Assembly (NCBI GenBank): GCA_021732745.1
Contig: JAKFUK010000001.1
Coordinates: forward strand, 1,524,567 to 1,588,566
Direction of reading: 5' to 3'
DNA: 64,000 bases
From: Nevskia sp.
GTDB lineage: Bacteria > Pseudomonadota > Gammaproteobacteria > Nevskiales > Nevskiaceae
Shown here: positions 1 through 8,086 of the stretch, one piece after another
Position numbering within the stretch: the stretch's first letter is position 1
Layout of the letters: every line of letters starts with the position of its first letter
Translations under genes and position numbers: made by a program
Notes under the pieces: model-generated
The model's database searches: none
The model's input: the letters and a program-made list of their open reading frames with translations, nothing else
What the model was told of the DNA's origin: nothing

Positions 1-956
<956 letters not shown>

Positions 957-972
957 TCAGCACCCGGATGTG

Positions 973-1003
973 AAAAAGCCGCTGCCCAGCCAGCGGCTTT
1001 TTT
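973..1003 (+). terminator. Intrinsic terminator after rho
   Basis: Perfect 12-bp stem, AAAAAGCCGCTG at 973-984 and CAGCGGCTTTTT at 991-1002, with a six-base loop and a T-run. It starts 16 bases after the rho stop. The A-run on the left arm could also serve the convergent anti-sigma gene. Confidence 0.9.
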
Positions 1004-1025
1004 GTGCCTCGAAACAGCCTCCGGC

Positions 1026-1778
1026 TCAGCGTTTCCAGCCGCGCGCGATCAGCGCGGCTTCGGCGTCCGGGTCCAGACGTTGGCCGTCGGTCGCCGCCGC
1101 GCCGCCCGAGGCCGGCCGATATTGATCCACCGGCGCATCCGGCCTGACCGCCGCCACGTCCTCACCCACCCAGCCGCCTTCGCTTCGGCAGGCCCGGCCG
1201 CGCGTGCTGGCTGGCGTCTGGCCGGCGGCCAGGGTCGTGGTCTCGTAATCGCGGCAGTAGCGGCCGTCGCCGGCGAGCACGGTTGATAGCGGCATCACTT
1301 CGCGCGGCACGGCCGCTTCATCGGCCAGCGGCACGCCGCTGGCACGCGTTTCCAAGGCCGCGACGACCAGCGCATCCAGTGCGGCCGAGGTCTGGACCAC
1401 CGGCGGCCGATGCAGCACCGACACGAGCACCGCCAGCAGCAGCGACGCCGCCAGCGCCATCGGCAAGGCCCGTGTTCGCCGCTGCGGCTTTGCGATCGGG
1501 CTTGGTGCAGGGCTCGGCGTCACGTTCCCCGCCGCCAGCGCATCGCGATCGAACAAGGCCAGCAGACGATCCGGCACTGGCTCGGCCAGCACCGGCTCGA
1601 ATGCGGCGCGGAGCGCTGCACGCGATTGCCGGAACATCTCGATCTTGCGCGCCAGCGCGGAATCGGCGGCTGCGGCAATCCGGATCGCATTGGCCTGCGG
1701 CAGCGGCAGCGCGTTGTCGGCGTAGGCCATCAGATCCTCGTCGCTGAACGCCGGGCCGCCGGAAAGTTTGTCGATCAT
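1026..1778 (-). CDS. Membrane-bound anti-sigma factor (putative)
   Basis: Probable anti-sigma partner of the ECF sigma factor just upstream, whose stop overlaps this start by 4 bases (ATGA). The N-terminus (residues 1-60; FSDEDLMAYADNALP) resembles the cytoplasmic sigma-binding domain of anti-sigma factors, but the HxxxCxxC zinc motif of ZAS-type anti-sigmas is absent. One membrane segment follows at about residues 105-122 (RALPMALAASLLLAVLVSVL). The outer part has two Cys residues in a YCRDYE...RGRACRSEGGW pattern that recalls the C-terminus of 17-kDa surface-antigen-like proteins. Function is inferred from topology and gene order. Length 250 residues. Confidence 0.75.
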   Translation of the reverse strand: MIDKLSGGPAFSDEDLMAYADNALPLPQANAIRIAAAADSALARKIEMFRQSRAALRAAFEPVLAEPVPDRLLALFDRDALAAGNVTPSPAPSPIAKPQRRTRALPMALAASLLLAVLVSVLHRPPVVQTSAALDALVVAALETRASGVPLADEAAVPREVMPLSTVLAGDGRYCRDYETTTLAAGQTPASTRGRACRSEGGWVGEDVAAVRPDAPVDQYRPASGGAAATDGQRLDPDAEAALIARGWKR

Positions 1779-2287
1779 GTCATCACTCCTGTCGGGCGCT
1801 CGGCCAGACGTTTCATCAGCTCCACCCGTGCCCGCGAAAGGCGACTCATCACCGTGCCGATCGGCACGTCCAGCACCTGCGCGGCATCCTGATACGACAG
1901 CCCGTCGATGGTCACCAACGCCAGCACGGCGCGCATCGCGTCGGGCAGGGTCCGCATCACCGCCAGCACCCGATCCAGCGTCATCTGCGCTTCGATCACC
2001 CGATTCCAGTCCGTTTCTTCCGGCAATTGCTCCAGTTGTTCCGGATCGTCGATCACCGCGCGCAACTTCCGCGACCGCTGCTGGTCGATCCAGAGGTTCT
2101 GCATGATGCGGAACATCCAGCTATCCAGCCGCGTGCCAATCTGCCACTGCTCGCGGGACCGCAAGGCCTTTTCGACTGCTGCCTGCACCAGATCGTCGGC
2201 TTCCGAGCTGTCGCGGCAAGTGGCGAGGCCGAAGCGTCGCAAGCGCGGCAGCAAGGCGATCAACTCGATCTGGAAAGGGTCGGTCAT
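1775..2287 (-). CDS. ECF-type RNA polymerase sigma factor
   Basis: Small sigma-70 family protein of 170 residues with only regions 2 and 4. Region 2 is at about 10-80 (SEADDLVQAAVEKAL, then LDSWMFRIMQNLWIDQQRSR). Region 4 is at about 105-160, with the helix-turn-helix LSYQDAAQVLDVPIGTVMSRLSRAR split over its two helices. It is translationally coupled to the putative anti-sigma factor downstream. It diverges from a secreted protease gene. The gap contains two head-to-head promoters of ECF type, so it probably controls both its own operon and the protease genes. The predicted start of transcription leaves a leader of only about 8-10 bases. Confidence 0.92.
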   Translation of the reverse strand: MTDPFQIELIALLPRLRRFGLATCRDSSEADDLVQAAVEKALRSREQWQIGTRLDSWMFRIMQNLWIDQQRSRKLRAVIDDPEQLEQLPEETDWNRVIEAQMTLDRVLAVMRTLPDAMRAVLALVTIDGLSYQDAAQVLDVPIGTVMSRLSRARVELMKRLAERPTGVMT

Positions 2288-2301
2288 AGGCTGTCGGAGG
2301 G

Positions 2302-2343
2302 ATAACGGGCAATGCAGGAATTTATTCCAGACCGATGCGTTCT
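2302..2343. promoter_or_regulatory. Divergent ECF-type promoter pair
   Basis: On the plus strand GGAAT (2317-2321) is followed after 16 bases by CGTTCT (2338-2343). On the minus strand GGAAT (2328-2324) is followed after 16 bases by CGTTAT (2307-2302). The two -35 elements overlap in the near-palindrome GGAATTTATTCC. GGAAt/c -35 boxes with CGT-type -10 boxes about 16 bases away are typical of ECF sigma factors. One promoter faces the sigma/anti-sigma operon, the other the subtilase. That the flanking sigma factor uses them is inference. Confidence 0.65.
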
Positions 2344-2376
2344 CGATTCAATCCAAGCGTTCGCCACATCGAATTC

Positions 2377-3747
2377 ATGAACAAGATCACGTTGCGGGCA
2401 TTTTTCCTGGTTCTGGCCTGGTGTCTGGCCGGCCTGCTGCCGCCCGCGTCGCCGACTGCGGCCCCCGGGGTTGCCGCCTTGCAGCAGCTGCTGTCGCCGT
2501 ACGGCAGCGCCTGGGCCCAGGACGACGACGATGATGACGACGACGACGATGATGACGATGACGATGACGATGACGATGATGACGATGACGATGATGATGA
2601 CGACGATGACGGCGGTGGCGATAGCGGCAGCGACGGCGAAGCCGATGGTCCTGGCGCCTGGTCGGACGACGGTGGCCGCGAATTCGAGGCCGATGAAGTG
2701 GTCGGCATCAATCTGTCGTCGAAAGCGGTCGACCGCGCACGCGCGCTCGGCTACCGCTTGCTTGACGACCGCCAGCTCCGCGCCCTGCGCCTGAAGCTGA
2801 CCCGCCTCGGCATCCCCGATCACCTCAACCCTGCCGAAGCGCTGAAACGGCTGCGCAGCAACGATCCCGGCAGCCGTTTCGACTTGAACCCGCGCTACGA
2901 AGTGGCGGCCGCCGCAGCGCCCGGTCCCTGCATCGGCACCCGCTGCTACGGCGCCGAACTGAGCGGCCTCGGCGCGGGCCGCTGCGGCCAGCGGCTGCGT
3001 ATCGGCATGCTCGACACCGCCATCGACCGCCGCCACCCGGCGCTGAAGCGCGCAGCGATCGAAACCCGGCGCTTCGACCGGCGCGGCGCCCGCTCGGCCG
3101 AGACTGCCCACGGCACCGCTGTTGCCGCACTTCTGGTCGGCGCGGCCGACAGCGCCTTCCCCGGCCTGCTGCCGAAAGCGCAATTGTTCGCCGCCGATGT
3201 CTTCGATCTGCACGACGGCCGCCCGCGCACCGACGCCGTGGCCCTCGCCCGCGGGCTGGACTGGGTGCTCGCCCGGCAGCCGCAGGTGATCAACCTGAGC
3301 ATCGCCGGCCCCGATGGCGAGGTGCTGCGCGAAGCCGTGCAGCGGGTTCACGCAGCCGGTGTGCCGATCGTGGCGGCGGCAGGCAACGCCGGTCCGGATG
3401 CGCTGCCGCTGTATCCGGCCGCCTATCCGGAGGCGCTGGCGGTCACTGCAGTCGACCGTTTCCTGCGCATCTACGAACAGGCCAGCCGCGGCGATCACGT
3501 CGCGCTGGCAGCGCCGGGCGTCGGCATCTGGGCACCGGGGCCGGATGGCAGCGGCCTGTTTCAGGACGGCACCTCGTTCGCGGCACCGTATGTGTCGGCG
3601 GTCGTCGCGCTGCGCCGTTCGGAGCTGCCGCGTCAGTCGCTCGACCTGCTGTTCGACACGCTGAAGCTCGATGCCCGCGATCTCGGCCCGCCGGGTCAGG
3701 ACCCGATCTACGGCGCCGGCCTGCTGCCCGCCGACGAATGCCGCTGA
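2377..3747 (+). CDS. Secreted subtilisin-family (S8) serine protease with poly-Asp segment
   Basis: Predicted exported protease of 456 residues. The ATG at 2377 gives a good signal peptide (MNKITLRAFFLVLAWCLAGL); an upstream ATG at 2335 lies inside the -10 box and is unlikely. After the signal peptide comes a run of 30 Asp (about residues 49-78), then a Gly/Ser/Asp linker and a spacer of about 130 residues that may act as prodomain. The catalytic triad is complete: Asp in RIGMLDTAIDRRHP, His in AHGTAVAALLVG, Ser in DGTSFAAPYVSAV, plus the oxyanion Asn in AAAGNAGPDALP. It overlaps the next gene by 10 bases. The Asp run suggests calcium or cation binding, which is not shown. Confidence 0.9.
   Translation: MNKITLRAFFLVLAWCLAGLLPPASPTAAPGVAALQQLLSPYGSAWAQDDDDDDDDDDDDDDDDDDDDDDDDDDDDDDGGGDSGSDGEADGPGAWSDDGGREFEADEVVGINLSSKAVDRARALGYRLLDDRQLRALRLKLTRLGIPDHLNPAEALKRLRSNDPGSRFDLNPRYEVAAAAAPGPCIGTRCYGAELSGLGAGRCGQRLRIGMLDTAIDRRHPALKRAAIETRRFDRRGARSAETAHGTAVAALLVGAADSAFPGLLPKAQLFAADVFDLHDGRPRTDAVALARGLDWVLARQPQVINLSIAGPDGEVLREAVQRVHAAGVPIVAAAGNAGPDALPLYPAAYPEALAVTAVDRFLRIYEQASRGDHVALAAPGVGIWAPGPDGSGLFQDGTSFAAPYVSAVVALRRSELPRQSLDLLFDTLKLDARDLGPPGQDPIYGAGLLPADECR
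2521..2610 (+). repeat. GAC/GAT codon tract coding 30 consecutive Asp
   Basis: Ninety bases made only of GAC and GAT codons inside the subtilase gene. The codons are mixed rather than identical, so the protein run looks kept by selection and not just by recent slippage, but the tract should still be prone to in-frame length change. Confidence 0.97.
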
Positions 3748-4928
3748 GGCCGCGCGCGATGCTGCTGGCCGGCGCGCTGCTGGCCGGCAGCAGCGCCGGA
3801 GCCGGCGCTGCCGATTGCGACACTTCGGCAACGGCAGCGGCGCAATCGCTGGCGACGCGCATCGACGCCGACGGCCGTTTCGTCTACCGGATCAGCGCCG
3901 CCGGCCGCGTGCATCCGGGCTACAACATCGTCCGTCATGCCGGCAGCCTGTGGGCGCTGGCCGCGTATCGGCAAACCTATCCGGACGCGGGAACGATCGA
4001 CGCCGCCAGCGAGCGCGCCTCGGCGTTCCTGGCCCGCTGCTGCCTGCGCGCGCCGCGCGACGCCGCCGATCAGCGCGCCCTGTGGTCGGTACCGGAAGGC
4101 GAACCGCTGGAAGCCAAGCTCGGCGCGGCCGGTCTGGCGCTCGCGGCCTGGTCGGATCGGCGGCGCGCCGGGCAGGCAGCACCGGCGTTGGAGGAGCTGC
4201 GCGGGCTGGCGCGCTTCATCGTCCGCCTGCAACGCGCCGACGGCCATTTCGACTCGAAATTCGCTTACGACCGGCCCGACGACAGCGGCTGGACCTCGCT
4301 CTATTACCCCGGCGAAGCCGCGCTGGGCTTGCTCAGTCTGGCCCGGATCGACCCCGATCCAGCCTGGTCGCGGGCGGCCGAGCGGGCGCTGACCGCGCTG
4401 GCGACAGCGCGCAGCGCCGGCCAGCAATGGCCGGCCGATCACTGGGCGCTGATCGCCACCGCCGTGCTGCTGCACGACCAACCGCTGCGCGATGCCGCGC
4501 TGCTGCGCGAGCAGGTGCGTCAGGTGGCCGTCACCATCCTGGCCACACAACGCCCTGACGGGGCTTTCGACGCCGGCCTGCGCACCGCACCGGCGGCCAC
4601 GCGGATCGAAGCGCTGATCGCGGCCGATCAGGTGCTGGGTGCTGACGATCCGCTGCTGCGCCCGCGCCTGCGACAAGCCATCGCCCGGGGTGCGGCTTTC
4701 CTGCGTCGGGCGCAGCGGGTTGAGGGGCCGCAGGCCGGCAGCGTCACCCGCGCCGCGCCGGGCTCGACCGCGCCGCGCGCGGGCGAGCTGCGTATCGACG
4801 ATACCCAGCACGCCCTGTCGGTCTGGCTCGCGGCAGACCCGCTTCAGAACGAGAGCTGCACGCGGGTCAGGAACACGTCGGCCTCGTCCTTCGCGGCGGC
4901 AAAGCGCTCGCGGGTGACGTGGAGGTAG
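3738..4928 (+). CDS. Exported alpha/alpha-toroid protein (terpene-cyclase/glycosidase-like fold)
   Basis: 396 residues with a signal peptide (MPLRPRAMLLAGALLAGSSAGAGA). The body has repeated helix pairs with motifs such as YNIVRHAGSLWALAAY, LEAKLGAAGLALAAW, YYPGEAALGLLSLARI and PADHWALIATAVLL, a layout seen in (alpha/alpha)6 barrel proteins annotated as prenyltransferase/squalene-oxidase-repeat or glycosidase-like. The reaction is unknown. It overlaps the subtilase by 10 bases, so the two are probably one transcript. The last 28 residues run antisense through the 3' end of the porin gene and look like read-through, so the ancestral stop may have been lost. Confidence 0.7.
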   Translation: MPLRPRAMLLAGALLAGSSAGAGAADCDTSATAAAQSLATRIDADGRFVYRISAAGRVHPGYNIVRHAGSLWALAAYRQTYPDAGTIDAASERASAFLARCCLRAPRDAADQRALWSVPEGEPLEAKLGAAGLALAAWSDRRRAGQAAPALEELRGLARFIVRLQRADGHFDSKFAYDRPDDSGWTSLYYPGEAALGLLSLARIDPDPAWSRAAERALTALATARSAGQQWPADHWALIATAVLLHDQPLRDAALLREQVRQVAVTILATQRPDGAFDAGLRTAPAATRIEALIAADQVLGADDPLLRPRLRQAIARGAAFLRRAQRVEGPQAGSVTRAAPGSTAPRAGELRIDDTQHALSVWLAADPLQNESCTRVRNTSASSFAAAKRSRVTWR

Positions 4929-6034
4929 TTCAGGGACAGGCGCACATGCTCGTGCGGATACCAGTTCAACGCCGCACCGTAGACGCTGCCCTTGTCGCCC
5001 TCGCCTTCGGTCAGCGAGGTGCTCGAATAGCGCAGGCCGACTTCCAGTGCCCCGAATCCGTTGCGACCCTTGCCGAACACCGGCCGACGCGGGTCGATGC
5101 CGCCGAAGTTGCCGTTGCGCGTGGAGTAGTCGCGACGCTCGCCGGTGAGCGCCCAGGAGCCCTCGATGTAGTAGCCGTCGCCACCAACCCCATCCTCGCC
5201 GTTGGCGACGATGTACTCGGCCTGCACCAGCAGCGGACCGCGCTGCACGGCGACTTCGCCGTTGTAGAGACTGTAACTTTGCGCCGTCGCCACTCTCGGG
5301 CCGCGTGGCGTCAGGCCGCCGACCAGCACGGTTTCCGGCGAACCCTGGATGCGCAGGCCGCGTGGATCGTCGGACTTGCGCAAGGAACCGCTGACGCCCA
5401 GATGCAGCAGCGTGTAATCGCCGCGCAGCGGATTCAAGGTGAAACGGCCGGTGACCGAATCTTCCGGACGATCGCCGTTGACGAAATCGCCGCCCGATTT
5501 CGAGAACGCGCCCACCGTCACGCCGAAACGCTTGCCGCGATAGTTCAGCGCGCCGCCTAAGCCGTAATCGGGGCCGAACTGCGTGGGGCTGGGGCGTTCC
5601 ACGAACACCGTCGACCGCGAACTGCCGTACGAAGCCAGTCCGAACGGTTCCTGGAACCGGCCCAGCTCGATGCGCACCGGGAAACCGGTGTATTCGACGC
5701 TGGCGTCGCGCAGGATCACTTCGCCATTGTTCTGGTTGTTGGCGGTTTCGTTGTTGTTGTCGATGTCGACACTGATCCGCGCGCGCCAGTCGCGACCGTA
5801 GCGGGCCCGCACGCCGACGCGGGCGCGGCGCAGTTCGCCGCCGTCCTGATCTTCGGCCGGCACGTTGGCATCGAGCAGGAAATCCTGCTGGATGCGGCCG
5901 TTCAGGCTCAGGGAAAGATCGCCGATGTCGAATTCGTGGGGAATCAGATCCGCCGCCTGCGCCGCGCCGGCCGACAGCAGCACAGCCGCTGCGAGCGGTT
6001 TCAGGAGCCGCGATTTTTTGTTGCGTGCATGCAT
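4844..6034 (-). CDS. Phosphate-selective porin OprO/OprP family protein
   Basis: Outer-membrane beta-barrel of 396 residues. Signal peptide MHARNKKSRLLKPLAAAVLL ending AAQA. The mature part starts with HEFDIGDLSLSLNGRIQQDF and carries the OprP-family pattern (RRARVGVRARYGRDW, ASVEYTGFPVRIELGRFQEPFG), ending in the usual terminal aromatic strand (FLTRVQLSF). The family makes anion-selective trimeric channels, classically for phosphate or polyphosphate; the substrate here is unknown. It lies 27 bases after the ABC membrane gene with an AAAGAGG ribosome site, and is probably the last gene of a four-gene operon. Its 3' end overlaps the convergent toroid gene by 85 bases. Confidence 0.9.
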   Translation of the reverse strand: MHARNKKSRLLKPLAAAVLLSAGAAQAADLIPHEFDIGDLSLSLNGRIQQDFLLDANVPAEDQDGGELRRARVGVRARYGRDWRARISVDIDNNNETANNQNNGEVILRDASVEYTGFPVRIELGRFQEPFGLASYGSSRSTVFVERPSPTQFGPDYGLGGALNYRGKRFGVTVGAFSKSGGDFVNGDRPEDSVTGRFTLNPLRGDYTLLHLGVSGSLRKSDDPRGLRIQGSPETVLVGGLTPRGPRVATAQSYSLYNGEVAVQRGPLLVQAEYIVANGEDGVGGDGYYIEGSWALTGERRDYSTRNGNFGGIDPRRPVFGKGRNGFGALEVGLRYSSTSLTEGEGDKGSVYGAALNWYPHEHVRLSLNYLHVTRERFAAAKDEADVFLTRVQLSF

Positions 6035-6061
6035 GACCAGACCTCTTTCAATGGGGTGTTT

Positions 6062-7018
6062 CTACAGGGAACGGTGTGAAAAATATGGAAAATCCAGCGC
6101 TGGAGGCCCCGGCAGCGGCGGCCCCTGCAACAGGCTTTCGATGCGCGCGCGCGCCACCAGCCAGGTCTGTCGCAGCTCGAAGACGCGGGCCAGTCGCCGC
6201 AGCGGCGGCGCAATCAGGCTGGCAATGGCGATCACGCTGATCACGGCACCGGGGCCGGTGGCGGCCGATGCGGGCGCTGCGACCTGCACCATCGCGGCGA
6301 TGGTCAGCAGTCCGATGGCGACGGCGGCACCGCGCGTCACGCCCTGCCAGCGCGCGCGCGCGATGGCCGCTGCCGCCAGCGCCTCGCCGCGACGACGCAG
6401 CCGTCGCTGCTCGCGCGGCAGATCGAAGCCGGGGCCGGCATCGCTCAGCCGCCGGGCGATGCCGCCCGAAAGCCGGGCACGCAGGCGGCGCAGTTCGCTG
6501 TCGGCCGCCCGCAGCGGCCGCTGTATCAGGACCATCAGCCCGGCCAGCAACAGCACGCCGCCCGCCGCCACCGCTGCCAGCCAAGGCGTCGCCACAGCGA
6601 TCACCAGTAGCAGCGAGGCGAGAAAAAGACCGTCACCGATCAGCACCGCAAGCCCGCGGCTGGCCCATTGGCGCAGGCCGTTCAGATCGCTGACGAAGCG
6701 CAGCAGCAGCGCGCCCGGCGCTGCTGGACGGCGTCCCTCCTGCGTTGCCAAAGCGGCTGCGAACAGCCGGTCGCGGACCTCGATCGCGTAATCCTGGCCG
6801 AGCCGCTCGGCGTCGATCAGCTCGCGCTGCTTGAGCAGCGCCAGCAAGGCGGCGGCGGTGGCGACGACGACCAGCGGCGCCGTCGTCATCGAGCCGGCCA
6901 GGCGGCCCAGTGACAGGCTGGCCGCCGCCGCCGCCAGGCCTTGCAGCAGGCCGTTGGCAGCAAGCTTGAGCAGCCAGCGGCGGCGTGCGCCAGCCGCAAT
7001 CGGCGGCAAGCCGCTCAC
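6062..7018 (-). CDS. ABC-transporter-type six-helix membrane protein without ATPase domain
   Basis: 318-residue inner-membrane protein resembling the transmembrane domain of type-IV (exporter) ABC proteins: paired hydrophobic segments near 20-62 and 125-170, a cytoplasmic stretch like a coupling helix (LRFVSDLNGLRQWASRGLAVL, shown in two parts LRFVSDLNGL and RQWASRGLAVL), and a last pair near 235-280. No Walker A, signature or Walker B motif is present and no separate ATPase subunit of ABC type is encoded nearby. Its start overlaps the stop of the upstream P-loop gene (ATGA), so it is translated together with it. Whether the P-loop proteins energise or regulate it is open. Confidence 0.75.
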   Translation of the reverse strand: MSGLPPIAAGARRRWLLKLAANGLLQGLAAAAASLSLGRLAGSMTTAPLVVVATAAALLALLKQRELIDAERLGQDYAIEVRDRLFAAALATQEGRRPAAPGALLLRFVSDLNGLRQWASRGLAVLIGDGLFLASLLLVIAVATPWLAAVAAGGVLLLAGLMVLIQRPLRAADSELRRLRARLSGGIARRLSDAGPGFDLPREQRRLRRRGEALAAAAIARARWQGVTRGAAVAIGLLTIAAMVQVAAPASAATGPGAVISVIAIASLIAPPLRRLARVFELRQTWLVARARIESLLQGPPLPGPPALDFPYFSHRSL

Positions 7019-8079
7019 GGAGTGGACCCGGCGCGGGGGCCGTCGAGCAGCGCAAGAAACGCGAGTCCGGCTTCCAGCTGCTCGGCACCGAGCACCGGCG
7101 TGCCGAGCAGCTCGCGGGCCTCGGCGGTGCTTTCCGGGCAGGCGGTCATCAGCCCACTGACGGCGATCAGCGGCAGCCCGGCCGCACGCAGCCAGCGTTC
7201 GCCGGCCGCCGCAGCCAGCGGATCGGCAGCGGCAAAGAGCACCGCCGTGGTGTGCTGGCGCAACGTGGCCGAGCGCAGCAAGCCGGCCGTTTCGACCTGC
7301 CCGAGGCCGTCAGCGATCTCGACCACCACGGTGTCGGCACCGGCGCTGGCGCAGGCGGCGATCAGGGTGGTGAAGGCAGCTTCGAGCTCGGCCACGGGCG
7401 TGCCGTAGGTCGAGGGGTAGCCGGCGTCGGCGAAGTCGAGCACGGTGAGCGCGCCGATGTCGCGCATCTTCCAGAGGTCGTTGCCGGAACCGGTGCCAGT
7501 GACCTTGCAGGCAGCGGTCCTGCGGCCGCTGGCGAGCAGGCCGCGCACCAGCATCGCCACCGTATGGGTCTTGCCGGCGTTCATCGAACTGCCGCAGACC
7601 ACGAACACGGCTGGCGTCGCGGCAGGCATGGCCTGCGGCGGCAGCGCGAAGGCGGACAGGTTCAGCGGCTGCCCCAGGTCATCGCCGATCAGGCCCAGCG
7701 GCTGGATTCGGGTCGGCGATTTCATGGCCGCGTTGCGCTGGGTTTCGCGTGCTGCCAGCCCGCCACCGGCCACCAGATCGCAGGGGCCCAAGTCCGCCGG
7801 CACCAGCGCTTCGTACTGATCCGGCGCGTAGCGATTGCCGTAGGCGACGATGATGCGGCTGCCCGGAAACAGATGCGCCTTGCGGCCGCTGACCAGCTCC
7901 AGCTGCCGGTGCTGGCCCAGTTCGACGATCTCCGCCAGCACCAGATGGCCGGCGACCGGCACCCGAGGGCCCGCCAGCAGGGTGCGGAACGCACTGCCCG
8001 GCACGCGGCGCGTCGAGAACGCCTGATGGGCGGCAGCGAACAAACCGGCTTGCCGCGCCGCGATCGGATCGAGACCCAT
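7015..8079 (-). CDS. DUF1611-like P-loop NTPase, intact Walker A
   Basis: 354 residues, start ATG at 8079 (MGLDPIAARQ), 7 bases after the upstream paralogue. N-terminal domain (about 1-145) contains LVLAEIVELGQHRQLELVSG and IIVAYGNRYAPDQYE. The C-terminal domain has an intact Walker A, CGSSMNAGKTHT, followed by KVTGTGSGNDLWKMRDIGA, DFADAGYPSTYG and VVVEIADGL, as in DUF1611/dethiobiotin-synthetase-like P-loop proteins. One DUF1611 member (DgcN) acts in D-glutamate breakdown; no DgcA partner is present here. Precise function unknown. Coupled by ATGA to the ABC membrane gene. Confidence 0.7.
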   Translation of the reverse strand: MGLDPIAARQAGLFAAAHQAFSTRRVPGSAFRTLLAGPRVPVAGHLVLAEIVELGQHRQLELVSGRKAHLFPGSRIIVAYGNRYAPDQYEALVPADLGPCDLVAGGGLAARETQRNAAMKSPTRIQPLGLIGDDLGQPLNLSAFALPPQAMPAATPAVFVVCGSSMNAGKTHTVAMLVRGLLASGRRTAACKVTGTGSGNDLWKMRDIGALTVLDFADAGYPSTYGTPVAELEAAFTTLIAACASAGADTVVVEIADGLGQVETAGLLRSATLRQHTTAVLFAAADPLAAAAGERWLRAAGLPLIAVSGLMTACPESTAEARELLGTPVLGAEQLEAGLAFLALLDGPRAGSTP

Positions 8080-8086
8080 GACCGGC

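Noticed and set aside
2284..3831. Long open frame on the minus strand opposite the subtilase, with a poly-Ile/Val stretch
   Set aside because: It is the antisense of the GAC/GAT tract and of a gene with a clear catalytic triad; no recognisable domain.
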